A stretch of 64,000 nucleotides of DNA from Haemaphysalis longicornis (Eukaryota; Arthropoda; Arachnida; Ixodida; Ixodidae). Position numbers and translations under genes: made by a program. The stretch is taken from positions 44,304,231 to 44,368,230 of the forward strand of contig CM023450.1 of the NCBI GenBank assembly GCA_013339765.2, in the 5' to 3' direction. How positions within the stretch are numbered: the stretch's first letter is position 1; each line of letters starts with the position of its first letter. The notes beneath the pieces are model-generated. The model ran no database searches and had not been told where the DNA came from. It saw only the letters and a list, made by a program, of their open reading frames with translations. Positions 46,164-58,513 of the stretch are shown piece after piece.

Positions 46164-49100
46164 GCGAAAAAGAAGCAGGAAGAAAACAATGGGAGATATC
46201 ACCTGACAGGGTCCGTCAGATTTCGAAATCCTATCGCAGCATCGAGCGCCAGGATGACGCAAGCGAGACAACTACGGTCTCCGAACAAAGACTGTCGAGG
46301 CACGAGTGCTCCTCCGACTGCCAAATCTTCCACTCAGAGGTTCACGCCGGCGCTAAGCCTTTCGGCCATGACTGCAGGAGACACGCTGACGAAGCCGCGA
46401 AGAGAATTAGCCTCGCTAGGGAACATGCGATGACCGAGGAGGACTTTACTGCGCTTCGTACGGTTGAAACTTCCGAGCTTGCCGCTCGTGAAGCAGCGGA
46501 GGAGCGTGATGGGGTTATAGCAAACCAACACTCTCACGGCGCATCGCGGAGTGCGGATAACGACCAGATACAGGGCAGAATTTCATCGCGGTACCGTCCG
46601 AGGACTTCCCTGAGGCTGGAAGGCGCTCAAGAGTACACTACCACAAGCCAGGAGTATTTCTCGACGATCGAGCAGAACCTTACCGCTAGAGCGGAACAGT
46701 ACAACTTGGAGAAGCAACTCACTGCGCCCGGTTCCCGGCATTATCCGTTAACGCGTCCGCAGACCAGCCTCAGAACCGGAGGTAAAACGGACTACTCGAC
46801 TACCACATCCGAAGACTTCAAACTCCGGGAACAATCCGAAAAGGTCACGAGAAGGCTGCGACCCCGAAAGTTCAATGATCCGTCTTACGACATTCCACCT
46901 TTGAATGCCGACGGAGATGTCAAAAAGAGGCGGACGGAGGTTGGCTTTGCAGTCGATGAGCAAGGGGTCGGGGATGGCCTCATGGAAGGAGAACGAACGA
47001 CAGCTGGTCAAGAAATTTCACACGACCAGCAAACGAAAGTCGCACAGACCCAAGTGAGGGAAGAATTATACTCCAAAGAACACCATGAGGAGCGAGAGAC
47101 GGGGAGAGGTCATGAGAGTCGCAGTGAACAAGAAATGCTCAATTCTTTTGAGGGAGAAAATTTGCAACGGGCCGACCGTCCGCTGACGACTATGAACGCG
47201 GAGCCGTACTTCCACACCGAGGTACCCGTACCGTACTACCCCAAGGACAATCTAGGGTTGCCGTCTGGGGAGATGGACCTGCGCACTACGCACGAGCTAG
47301 AGTACTACAAGAAGAAGATGGACCGCGTCAGGCCCGTGAAACCCAAATCGCTGGCCAAGTTGTTTGGAAGCACTGGCAGCTCGTCCGAAGGTGACCTAAG
47401 AGTTGCTGCATCCAGCAGCCACGTTGACTACGCCCGGGAGAAAAGCCCGAAGACGGCGAGAGAAGACTTACCAGAAAGGCAACAGGCAGCTGGGCTCACA
47501 TCCAACTACGAAGACTCAAAGATGCACTTGGGCCTCAACAACATTCTGATTAAACGAAGGTCCAAAGGTCAAAGGAAAGCACACTTTGAGGACGAAAGTT
47601 TCAAGTGGGAAGGTCCTGTTTCATACGCTACTACGATGGGGGAATCGTATAAGAAGCCCGAAGCCACACGAGAAAGGGCTGTCCTTTGCAAGAGGCCACA
47701 AAGCCACGACGTGCTACATAGGTTTACGCAAACAGGAGACGAGTTACGAAGGATAAAGGGAAAGAAAAAAGGCGTCGATGAAATCTCCATGTTTGGTCGA
47801 AAGGATTCCGCTGATCTCATCGCTGAAATACAAGGACTTCTGGGAACAAAAGCTACCGGACGCGTAGAAAGTAAAGTAACCAAGCAAGATACATCAGCGC
47901 GGAAAAAAGCCGGATTAGGAACATCTTTGTTGAGAGAACGAAGTGAGCAAGCTGCACAAACCGGTACTTGGCATGACTTACAGCAAGAACAACTTGAACG
48001 CACACGAGGACAGCAGAAGTCTAAAGCAGTACTTAAAAAAAGCGAAAAACAAGCTTCTCGCCTCGCAGAGCATGAGTTAACTGCTACAGATCTGGAAAGC
48101 ACGGGAAAAGCTGGAAAGAGATGCAAGCACTTGTCTGCAGGACAGCATGTTACTGACTCGAATGTAATCTCTGAAGTTAGCACTGGGCGACAAGAGTACC
48201 TTCAGTCTTCTGCGACCACAAAGATGTATGAGGAAATGGACGGGAGACGAGCAAAAGTAAAAGGCGACGTTCGTAGAAGTGAGGAGATCATTGTGGAAGG
48301 TGACAAAGCTCTGGGTTTCCCTAGGCAGGACGGCTTGAGCTCTGAAGCTGATCGCTTGGTCATGCATGGGGCCGAAAGGCCACTTGAATCCAGATATGAA
48401 GCTGGGCGCGTCGGCACAACAGACGAAAGCAAGCTTTACTTTTCCACCACGACAGCGGACAGCTTCAAGAATGTCAGCGAGAAGGTGCAACCCGCCAAGC
48501 CAATCTATCCCAAGCCGAACTTGGCGCCTGAAGGAAGCATGACCTTTGAAACCGTCCACCACGGAGAGTTCACTCCCAAGACCGTCGTGGAAGTGCCGAC
48601 CCCGGTCAGACCCGTTTCAACGCTCAGACTTAGCGACGACACTTCGTACGTGGTCAGAAATGAAGACAAGATAGGGTACTCAAAATGCGCTCCCTTGGTT
48701 GGCGACACACGGTTTGCGATCAAAAAGCCAGAATCTACGCTCGTGCTCGGTCAGGACTCCACTGACTACAAGACAACATCGCAACTCGAGTACAAGGCAC
48801 ACGAGATCCGTCAAGTGGAAGACGTCTACAAAAAAGCGACGAAGGTCAAGCGAGACAGGCACAAAACGTACACCAGGGCGCAACCAGCTGCGGCCGCTTC
48901 CAAGGCAACGGGCATGCAACGACAGCATCGTCGGTCGTCGTCGAGCGTGGAACACGTGACGACGACGCAGGCAGCCTTCAAGCCTGTGACAGTTGAGCGT
49001 CCACAGCCCTATAGGCCAAAGAGCTGCCTCAAGGTGCGAAGCGAAGAAGATGCTTACGTCGGGCTTTCGACGACGACGAGAGACACGTTTCGACGCGTCA

Positions 49101-49780
49101 CTCCCACTGCCAGGGTGAAACCCATCAAGCGTGAAGCCTGCCTGAAGAAGCTCGGCGACGACACCGACTACACGCCCAAGAGGACAACTACGGGCGATGC
49201 CTATCGCGAGGTCAAAATCCCACCAAAGCCCGTGCCCTATCGTCCGACAGACAATCTGAAGAATACCGGGGGGATGACGTTTTCGACTACGACTCAGGAA
49301 TCGTACGTCTCGCGGTCGAGCCAGCAGCATCAAGCTAATGAGTTCGTCGAACGCGCCAGACCGATTAAGAGGGACGCAGTCGCCAAGGACATCATCTTCC
49401 CGGTTGACTCTCCGGAGGAGCTTGTCCAGGGAGCTACCACTTACGGCCTGTCTCGAAAGACCGAGGAGTCGATGGAAGTGCTGCGGTCACTGGAAAACAC
49501 CAGTTCGTATGCGCGAATCAGCAAGGCCCCGCGCGAGAGACCGCGGACTCACCAGAAGGTAGGTAGAGGAGAGTTCGACCACATGACCACGTCTATGGCC
49601 GAGTATCAAGATCCAGGGGCCCGATGGAGGAAGCAGCAGCAGCGTTCGACGGCTGCTGGCCGCCTTGTGCGGACAGCGAGCGCGGAATGTCCGGCCGCGT
49701 TTCTCAACACCGACAGGTCGGAATACGTCTTCAAGGAGGTCATTGGCAACCACAGGTTCTACCTTCCTGCCGTGCAGTGA
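46164..49780 (+). CDS. SAXO/FAM154-like protein, exon 3 (main Mn-repeat exon)
   Basis: The open frame runs from the acceptor at 46163 to the TGA at 49778-49780, 1,204 residues after a split Cys. It also reads upstream of the first ATG (46430), which supports splicing into it. Mn-like modules of the form Y-x-P-K/R-x-x-L...G...F/Y-S-T-T-x-x-x-Y/F lie near residues 216, 265, 425, 540, 830, 850, 925, 1010, 1060 and 1100 of the 1,277-residue model; the best are PYYPKDNL...RTTHELEYY, IYPKPNLAPEGSMTF and PYRPTDNLKNTGGMTFSTTT. Such repeats bind and stabilise microtubules in the family. Residues about 570-810 are a Lys/Glu/Gln-rich insert with no repeats. Vertebrate SAXO1 and SAXO2 are about 400-475 residues, so this protein is unusually long. 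Confidence 0.85.
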
Positions 49781-50330
49781 CCGGACTGTCTTCTGACGGA
49801 TAAGGAATGTCTAACACGAGGCCTTCCTGGCGGTGTGTCCAAGGACTGCGTGGACGTAGTGCGGTGAAGGAAAGTATGGACAGATGCGCATACCGACGTG
49901 CGTCTTGTTTACAAACCACTGCGGGAGGAGAGGGCTTTGCGCGATCCTTGGAGAGCCTGAGCTGAAACTGCAGGCAAAAGTAGTAAGCAGATATAAGCCA
50001 GCGGTAAACCAGTTCGCCTGCCATCTCAATGCGAAACTCCCCTGTGTATTTGTACACGGGGCATATGTCGATAACAACGCGGGTGCTTCATTTGTTACCA
50101 TTGTTTGCTTTGTATAATTTAGCATACGCCATTAGTATACGCTGTTAGCACAAGCGCCGACATTCGGGACCTGTGCTCGCTTCTTGTCAATCGCATTCCT
50201 CGAAAATAAGCATGTTCTTAAATTTTGGAGAAAACGCGAGGAACTGTATGTGCTACATTAGTTTCCTTAGTTCTGAACGTACACACTTGTGGTCTTCAGG
50301 ATGTTTCCAACTCTCCTCGCTTAATTAAAG
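49781..50330 (+). other. Likely 3' UTR of the SAXO-like gene
   Basis: Sequence after the stop holds no further frame of note. ATTAAA at 50324-50329 is a candidate poly(A) signal; an AATAAA near 51273 is an alternative. Confidence 0.4.
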
Positions 50331-53300
50331 CATTGTCTGATGATCGCTTTAAACGTCCATAGCGGCCTTCAAATCAAACATTTCGGCCCGTTCATACAAG
50401 CCCGTTGAGCCAGCGTGAATATTTCCGGCAACATATCTCGCTGTTGCCAAATTGCAATAGTTGCCAAGCAATTTGACGGCTGAAGTCAAGCACACGAGCC
50501 TCGTCCGATTTCTGGCCACGTACGAAATCACGATTGAGAGCTCCTCTTTCGTGGAGGCTTGAAGGTGTGCGAACTTCCGAACATACACCGCTATGTACGG
50601 CAAGTGCCACGGTCCTTCAGTCACAACTCAAAGAACGCCTTCCACATTTCAGCGAGTTTGACAACGATCACTTTTATCTACTGACAGCCGCCTTATTACG
50701 GTGTTTTGTCACACTTCAAGGCTCGGTACAATTGACAAGCTTAAAGTTCGGTACAAGATTAGACCCAATGAAATGCGTAAAATAATTATTCGATGCGTTA
50801 ATTGTCAGTTACACAAATAATAGAAGCAACTTCTACGGAAACGCAAGCAAAAGGAGACTGTGCTTTAGTAGCAATTGCCAACTCACTTTATCGCGTCATA
50901 TGGGAGCAAGTTTATACACCACGCTTGAAGTTGTGCCTCTTTGTGTTTCCGCTTAGCATGATGTGCGCTTTTTCTCCGATTTTTTAGTGTGTCCTCATAA
51001 TGGATGTACTGAAAGAACTGAATTGACGAATACAATGAACGATGTCTAAGGAGGCATAGTCCATTCCTTGTTACCATTTGAGCCTCGGCATGCTGCTCAT
51101 GTTGAAATGAGCTTTCAGTGGCGGCAGTACTAACACTCCCTGCTGGAGGCCAGACGAACTCTGGCCGTTATGGGAACGCTGTCGACTAGAGCGGTTTGCA
51201 TGCAGTCACCGCGAAACGTTTCACCATGTTTACAAGAATGTAGAAATGGACTGCTCCAAGGTGACTGCAGTAATAAAGGCGGTGTTTTAAAAACAATTGT
51301 TGCTTCTTGGCGTTTGTTGCTACCTTGTCGAAACCTCTCTGATACATCACAAGGTAAGTTCTTCCTTAGAGCGACACACGACTACGACTAGAGTCAAGCT
51401 TTTTTCACGTTCTCTCATTGGATATGTGAAATATGGTTGATATGCCGCGGCGAGAAATGTGTGAGGAGGGCTGGCAAAATAGTATGCGACTGAGAAGCAT
51501 TGAGGCATTTTATAAATAGGCGGAAACAGACATTTTAACAAAGAGAATGTTATAAACAAAGATGACGAGTTGAAGGTGTAGTTACGGGTGTTTTACCTGG
51601 TTGCGGAAACTCTCTCCGCACGCGGGTCACACTGTTGGAAGGGTGATGATTCATCCCGTGTGACCCAGCTGTCTGGTTTATAAGCCCGGTTTCGCGCACG
51701 AATCCCCGGATGAACGATTTGGTTTCGGGAAATTCACTCCTCAGATGTTGTCACTTGGGAGGTTTGTGCTCGATTCAAGCTTAATTCAAGTGTGCCTGCG
51801 CGGGTACAGGCAGGTGGTGTGTTGTTGGGCTTTCTTGTGTGTAGCAAAGGGAGCACTCTGTGTTTGGGGTGTCTGGTAGGTGCACATGTTCTTCCATGGC
51901 AGTGGCGTACTTGTGAGTCCCACTTTACATGACCATAGAATTTTCGGTAAGCGCTTTATCAATGAAGAGTTCCACCGCACGAGGAAATGGTTACGGGACG
52001 GGAAGGTCAATGATAGAAGCGATGCCATCGGAGGATTTGTGGAGGGTGTTTTCGACCATGCACTTCTTCCGGGGTAGAAGAAAGGGGCGGGGAGGTTGCG
52101 GTGCACCGGCTTGTGAGAGGTGTGGTAAGCAGCTTCCTGTTTATCCTACTGGAAGGGCTGAAGCCACGTCGGCGAAGGAGTGCGCTGTCTCGGGATCTGT
52201 GTTGCACTGGTGGCCCGGTTCACTAGAATAGAATCCGTATTTTCAGTGTTTTTATGCACGCGAATTTCAAGGAAGATGTGCTTAGAGATCGTATAGAGTA
52301 TGTGTTCAGCTATCTAAGCCGCTTTCGTGAAGCCTCCCGCATTTTCTAGTTTATAACTCACTTGTACAAAGGTTGATGCGAAGCAGAGGAAGGAGGTGGT
52401 GCGTACGTGCGACGGCCCGACGTCAGGCCAAACTTCACGCTTTGAGGTGTAACGTTGTGAGCCGTTGCACACATCTCGAGGTACAATGAGTAAGACGTTG
52501 CTTGACACGTCGTAAGGCTCAGCGTGAAGATTATCTAACGATAAGCTTAAACACAGGACGTTAAGCATAACTTCGCGCTTTGAAGTATAACGTAGTCAAC
52601 CAGTAAACATTGGACAACCTGCGGTAACGGTTTCTGTTGGAGACCCCAAAGCAAAACGTTAGGCCTAAGTGAACGAACACCCAACGATTGCTGCTCTTAT
52701 TCTAAAAAAGTGATACACAGCTACAGAGTAGCTTATGCCAGCAACGCTTTGTAAGTTTGGTGCATTCTGACTATGCACCAAGCAGTTAGCCACTGAAAGG
52801 AGGGTTAACCATAAGCAATCTGTTCCTTAGTCAAAATCCTGTATGCACACTCTGGTGCCTACCAAATTGTTGCCCACAAAAAGAGTAGCACGTATACCCG
52901 CCCTGGGGTATTGGACAACGCTTGATACGCAGGAATTCACGCTGCTTTCACAGAATATCCCATGCTCGGAGCAATCAAACCGCCTGTCAATTTTAAAGAC
53001 GAAAGTCCTTAAAATTGACAGGTGGTTTGGGTTACCTAAGCCAGAAATTTTGGGCTGTCTGTCTGTAACTTGATAACTTGAGTTTATTCAACCGGTAAAA
53101 AAAACAGCTGAAAAAATCCCCATAGGCAAGACCACGCTTAACTATAACTGCTGCCATGGCTCGCATGTCCATATTATTCAGTGCAGAGGAACACTCAGCT
53201 ATGTTTGACTCAAACTTTAAGGATATAACCGGGAGAAGCGGTGTTCTTTTAATTAAAAAATACACAATGAATTGGCTTTTTCGAGAGTAAAGAAAAAATG

Positions 53301-53901
53301 AAAACGCACTAAAACGGTGCTGGAACGGCGAGATAAAACCAAGCACTAAAACAAAGTATATCGGCTGTAGCTGTAATAAGAATAACAGAAACAAAAACTG
53401 CCAACAGATGGCATGCGAGCGCGAGGAAAGATTGAGTTCAGCAAACCTCCATTGCATTCACTGCGGGTGGAGCGAGAGTGAAGAGTCCGAGGGTAAGAGA
53501 GTGTTACGTGGCAGGAGCGGCAAAAGGCTTCGTCTTTCGGCATTTGCAGCGAAGCAAGCGGATACGCGGCCATTATTTTCCATCGCTGGCCAGAGCACCG
53601 CTACTTCGGCGGTTTTGAATATCGTCTCATGGGAACCGGCTTGAATTTAGACGAGCACCAGAAAGACAGAAAAGACAACGACCAGCGGTGCGTCGTGTAT
53701 TTCCTGTCTCTCTGGTGTTCGTCTAATTAGATTCGCGCTGATTCACAGCCGATTATGTACCAACTCGCACAGATCAGAGGCAATCGAACATCGGTTGCGT
53801 TACCAACCACTCATTAGCCGCTTTCGACGCGACGCTGCTGTCCAGGTAGCCCGATCGAGCCCAGTTTAAGGCCCGTAAAATAACCATTGCTGGCCGGGTT
53901 A
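50331..53901. other. Unannotated intergenic sequence
   Basis: No domain-bearing frame is found. A minus-strand frame at 51786-52106 and overlapping plus-strand frames could be a decayed transposon but match nothing I can name. An 18-bp imperfect hairpin sits at 52983-53022. Confidence 0.45.
52983..53022. repeat. Hairpin, 18-bp arms with one mismatch
   Basis: CCTGTCAATTTTAAAGAC and GTCCTTAAAATTGACAGG flank the 4-nt loop GAAA, with one mismatch within the stem. Confidence 0.75.
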
Positions 53902-53962
53902 CGCATACGGCACCATCGAACGGCTGGTCGGAAGGACCAGCCGTTCGATGGTGCCGTATGCG
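53902..53962. repeat. Perfect hairpin, 28-bp arms
   Basis: 53902-53929 and 53935-53962 are exact reverse complements (outer bases CGCATACGGCACCATCGAAC) around the 5-nt loop GGAAG. A 13-bp piece of the right arm (GGTGCCGTATGC) is repeated directly after it. Confidence 0.92.
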
Positions 53963-54314
53963 GGTGCCGTATGCCATGCAGCGCTCCCATCGCGGTGTGG
54001 GCGACTCGACTGGCATGGAAAAAATTCAGAAGGCGATGGCTTCGCAGCATATAAGAGAATAGGTGAAGGAACTCCCCTTGCCTACGGCCGCCATGAGGAA
54101 CAAATATTTCCCCTGACACAGCTGTACTGTCTGCGCCGCAGTGTAGCCGAGAAGTTCAGGTTCTGTAATCTAGACAGCAATACAGTACACTCAGCATTTC
54201 TTTGCAGCTTGAACGCACTGCAAGCCCGAGCTTTGATATCCCGGGCTCCCGTTTCTTTTACGCCTACACACGGCATCCCCGAAATGTTCCACGCGTGCCT
54301 ACTTACGTATACAG

Positions 54315-54714
54315 GGACATAACTCAACATTACCGCATCCTCCGCAGGAGCCTACCTCCCCCGCACCCTTCACTTACTACGCAGGCAGTGCACATGTGGC
54401 GGCTCTTACAAACCCACACTTTCCCACACCGCACTCTCCTTGTGCACACCCACCCACACCAATTCGCCTCCCCTCACTGCCCCTCATGGAGCGGGCTGGA
54501 CACACTCTTCCACTCCCTCTGTGAGTGTCCGCGCGACCCCTTCTCCCCTTTCCCCTCCCGCTCTCACTGGGAGCAGGCACTGGGGAGCTCTGACCTCGCA
54601 ACGCAAGAAGCCGTCACGGACAGAGCCCTGGACGTCGCGGGGGCCCTTTGGGCCTCCGCCACCCCCCTACCTTGAACCCAATGTCAAATAAAATGGCTAC
54701 TACTACTACTACTG
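54315..54714 (+). mobile_element. I-like LINE 3' end, 5'-truncated
   Basis: Starting near ITQHYRILRRSLPPPHPSLT, one frame continues through MWRLLQTHTFPH and the Cys/His cluster SPHCPSWSGLDTLFHSLCEC to a stop at about 54675, then AATAAA near 54687 and a (TAC)n tail (54698-54713). This is the final part of ORF2, with its C-terminal zinc-finger-like motif, and a complete 3' end. The intact frame suggests a relatively recent insertion. Confidence 0.75.
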
Positions 54715-55569
54715 CAAGCTTAAGTTGACCGACAGGAACAACGTTTCGTGAACACCCGTCATGGCGTCCATCGTGTCTCCTCTTCTCGGGAGCATGCACC
54801 CCATGCCGGCGGCCCTCAGTCACGGTTGATCGACACATTCGGTTGGGTCCCTTACTGGTGAAAATATGTGTTGATGCACGAAGTCGTGTGAGTGCTTTTC
54901 AGCTTCGTGGCTGTTAGGACCTTAGTAAAAGCCCGCCGTCCATGAAAGGCTCTCTTACTTAAACCACAAATTACACTGGACTCTGCAAACTGCACCAAAT
55001 GCGGTACACCGGCGACAGTACGTATCACCTGGAGGTGCTCCATTCATCAAAACCTTGGACGTCAAATTCTATTTTGAACGACGTCAGAATCACAGGCAGC
55101 TGGGTGAGTTGAAGATATTCGTGATTAGACTCTAACTGCGCAACAGGACGAAGACAAGACAGGGCTCAAGCGGGCACACTTTCACAACTAAATATTTTGT
55201 TGAAAAAACACGTACATATATGGGTGCTGACAAGATGCTCCATGTGATTCTGCACTACGTTATCAGCAAGCACTGAACTCCTTATACAAAGGGGTAAGGG
55301 AAATGAGAACGCTTTTGTTCGGAAATCTTTGGTTATCAGGGCGGTTCTTTCTCAGCTGCATGTTCTGCTTAGATAGGAGCACCCCTTTTGGGTAAAGCAC
55401 GAACGACGGCTGTATCACGCATGCGTCGCCTAGCCTTTTAATGTGGAAGGGTTCTATTAATTCCCTGTTTAACTGTTTCGTGTCTCTTGCTAAAATAACG
55501 GAAAACGTAAACACTGGTTGGCACGTACAGGGGGGATTAAAAGAAATGCGAACAATGGAGCACACAAGC
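54715..55569. other. Unannotated intergenic sequence
   Basis: No gene or repeat copy is recognised. Confidence 0.5.
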
Positions 55570-56005
55570 CTCCGAAGCAAGCTGCGCCACCTGGCTGCAA
55601 AGTCAGTTAACTTCGCGCATGCGTAGATCATTTAGAGCGTTTCAGAGTGTAACCAACTATTACGGGAAATGCTTGATAAAGATGCGACGCCGTTCATTTA
55701 TTTTGAAACGTCTTTTTTTACGCTCTGTCGCCCTGAGAAGCATGGTAGTGCCTGTTATTTACTACATTAGGGAGCTAAGTGCGCAGCAGGCTGATTGCAG
55801 CCAGCATGATGCTCTCAACAATCACCTTGCTCAGTGGCGACGCAGCGTGAAAAGGCGCCTCAAAATAAACGACCGGCTTCGATTCTTGATCAAGCATTTC
55901 CGATAAAATGTAGGTAAGCCGCACTCTCAACGCTCTCGAAGAATTGCGCATGGACGCAGTTTTACTGACTTTGCAGCCAGACGGTGCAGCATGCGTCGGA
56001 GGCTG
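55570..56005. mobile_element. Possible TIR element beside the SINE
   Basis: CTGGCTGCAAAGTCAGT (55591-55607) is present inverted at 55964-55980, with partly conserved flanks such as GCGCATG on the inner side. No transposase is seen. The plus-strand frame at 55619-55906 between the ends matches no family I recognise. Confidence 0.4.
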
Positions 56006-56020
56006 GGCGCTTCGATGTTA

Positions 56021-56262
56021 CATTGATTGATTGTAGGGTTTAACGCGCCGACGCAACGGCAGGCGATGAGGCACGCCGTAGTGGAGGGCTCCGGATTAAT
56101 TTTGCCCACCTGAGGATCTTTACCGTGCGCCGAAATCTTGTACACAAGGGCGTTTTTTGCTTTTCGCCTCCGTCAGAAAAGCGGCACCGCGGCCAGGAAT
56201 CGAACCCGCTACCCTCGTGCTCAGCAGCGCAACACCTTAGCCACTGAGCCACCGCGGCGGGT
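56021..56262 (-). repeat. tRNA-derived SINE, minus strand
   Basis: Read on the minus strand it begins GCCGCGGTGGCTCAGTGGCT (A box) with B box GGGTTCGATTCC, a body GAGGCGAAAAGCAAAAAACG, and the end GTTAAACCCTACAATCAATC. It shares this whole layout with 59883-60105. The tRNA-like head, A-to-B spacing and tetranucleotide tail mark it as a SINE and not a tRNA gene. Confidence 0.85.
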
Positions 56263-56799
56263 ATGTTCGTATTTATAGTCAAAAGCGTTATGACAGTAAA
56301 CGCAGGAGCGCGTGCAGCTCACTACATGCAGAGCGGTCTAGCGATTGACTGGGGCACCCTCGTAGTTTGCACGTCTAGCAAACACACTCCCTGATAGCGC
56401 TTGATCGTACGACTGTCTGCTGCGGTAGCCACGTCACGATATCTGGAAGTGATTGCAGAAAAGGCGCATGCAAATCAGGCGCTTTGAACCAAGCTGCGAA
56501 AAACAGTAAATATTATTAAACGTTTTTTTTTTTTTTTCGCTGCCCGAATGTGGGACAAAAAGTGATCTTTCCTCACGCACTAATCTTTTCATATGACCTT
56601 ACGGAACTACTGCCGCAGACATGCGCACTCGAGCACTTTTTTTTTTCAGGGAATGCGCCCACGAAACGTTCGAAGTCAGGAGTGCGCCAGCATGTTACCA
56701 GAGCGCTCTGCACATACGGAATGGCACGCGCTCCCGTGTTTACTGTTATAAAGCTTTTGACTGTACCTCCACAGCCTCCACGGCAATGACTTCGCTCAC
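56263..56799. other. Unannotated intergenic sequence
   Basis: No gene is recognised; there are T runs near 56522 and 56638. Confidence 0.5.
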
Positions 56800-57846
56800 G
56801 TCTCAACGTTAACCCCCATGATAGCTGTTTGCGCGTGCAAGGACGGCTTCTTGGTACAAGAAACAAGGACTTCGCCCTCCGCAAGCCCGCAACATTTTCG
56901 GGCCTCTGAACCCATCAAATGGACCTTGACGAAGGGTCTGCAGCATACTAGCCTTCGAATGGATGCGGCACGCTCGGTTCTACAAAGACTGCCCACGGGT
57001 GGCCTGCTCACACCAATGCTACGGGGCTGATATGTGTCGGTGGTTCAAAGAGTGGTGCTGAACAAGTTGACAACCTACAGAGTTCCTTTGGGCCACACTG
57101 CTACAGCACCTGCCCAAAAATGGGAAGGGTCAGGCTGCGGAAGGGAATGTGGTGACCACCAGCTACCAGAGCAGCGCGTACAGGTTCTCAGGAACGGACC
57201 CAAGCACGCCCAGGAGCCCTCGCCTTCCCCGGTGGACAAGCTGGTCTTCCAAAGGGCAATATCAAGACAAATTCCTGATGACCTACGTCCGGGCTATTCG
57301 TCCCAATGTGTTCAAGTGGTTACGAGGGCAGAGGAAAATTCCAGTTGCAGCAGACGCTTTCACCCTGTAGTGGAGTACCTTTCAGCCAATGGACTAAGGA
57401 AACTGGTTTCAGATAAAGAAGGGCACTTTGTCGTTATGCCCGAAGAAACGTTCGCGGATGAGGCGAAAGCGTTGCTTAGAAAGAACTTCAGGCCCGCCTC
57501 GTACAAGCCTGCGAAAGTCAAACAACGAGTTCTTGAATTGGTGAATGAATTATGCTTTGAACGTAATTTCAGTCCTGCAAAAAGCCAAAGGAATGCATCT
57601 AGATATTCCCTACGTGTCCAAGAACCGCAAACCGCCAGTAGCGCTCCGGGCGATCGTCTCGGAAAAAAGGGTCCTGGCAGCAGATTGTTTACCGATTTCT
57701 GCAACGGTAACTTTCCCACTTGCGTCTTATGACCCCTTCGTCATACCTGATTCGCAGACTGTGGTGGATTTTCTTCGGGACGAGAACCCTGGTGACTGTG
57801 CCGGAGCTAATGCCAATGTAGAGGTCTTATTCTATTCATTAGAGAG

Positions 57847-58003
57847 TTTTAGCTGACCGTTTTCGACGGGTCGCTCCGGCACCGGCGTCCCGCTCAGCGA
57901 AACCGGAGCCAATGCCGTTCGCGGCCAGACGCGCCACGCATGCGCAATGGCGCTCGCGCTTGCTATTGGAGCGGAGCGGACCGTGAAAAACGGTTAGCTA
58001 AAA
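57847..58003. mobile_element. MITE nested in the Penelope-like remnant
   Basis: Inverted ends TTTTAGCTGACCGTTTT and AAAACGGTTAGCTAAAA agree except for one base. The 157-bp GC-rich insert lies between two RT segments of the host element. Confidence 0.65.
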
Positions 58004-58477
58004 CTCGATATTGATACACGATGAGGCGCTGGAGAGTGTTGAGGTATGCATCACAGGACACAATCGTGAGCAAAAATTTAGAAGTTCGAGTGCCCTGTCG
58101 GTTGAATCGTTCGTGGAGTTTCTTTGCTTTTATTTGAAACCAACATTCTGGGGGTGGGAAACGAACTTGGCGTGCAAGACACTTGCATCCGTTTAGGGTT
58201 TTGTGTCGAGCCTGTTCTGAGTAATATATTTCTGAGCCGGGTAGGCAGAAAGCTACGAGATGGACTGGAAGGGGTGGCTTTCAGGGTGTGTAGGTACGTA
58301 GACGATTATCTGGTGTTCCTAGACAGAAGTGGCTATGAGGGTAAAGTGGATGATGTGTTGAAGATGTTCGGGAACACGGCCTAGGGCTTAGCTTCACCGT
58401 TGAACTAATGAATAACAGGCAATTGCAGTTTCTCGACCTGAAGCTCACGTTCTGAGATGGACACGTCTGTAGACTGT

Positions 58478-58513
58478 GTCGTCCCAGGGCAGCGAAGGCT
58501 GCCCTGGGACGAC
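58478..58513. repeat. Perfect hairpin, 16-bp arms
   Basis: GTCGTCCCAGGGCAGC (58478-58493) and its exact reverse complement (58498-58513) flank a GAAG loop. Confidence 0.9.

Noticed and set aside
46152..46433. A separate 93-residue protein just before exon 3
   Set aside because: It is an alternative frame that starts in the splice acceptor; the overlapping frame continues exon 3 upstream and fits the splice phase.
49487..49753. Antisense genes opposite exon 3
   Set aside because: The frames are shadows of the SAXO-like coding exon, with no start context or domain.
51786..52231. Possible transposase gene
   Set aside because: The overlapping frames carry no catalytic motif or TIR that I can identify.
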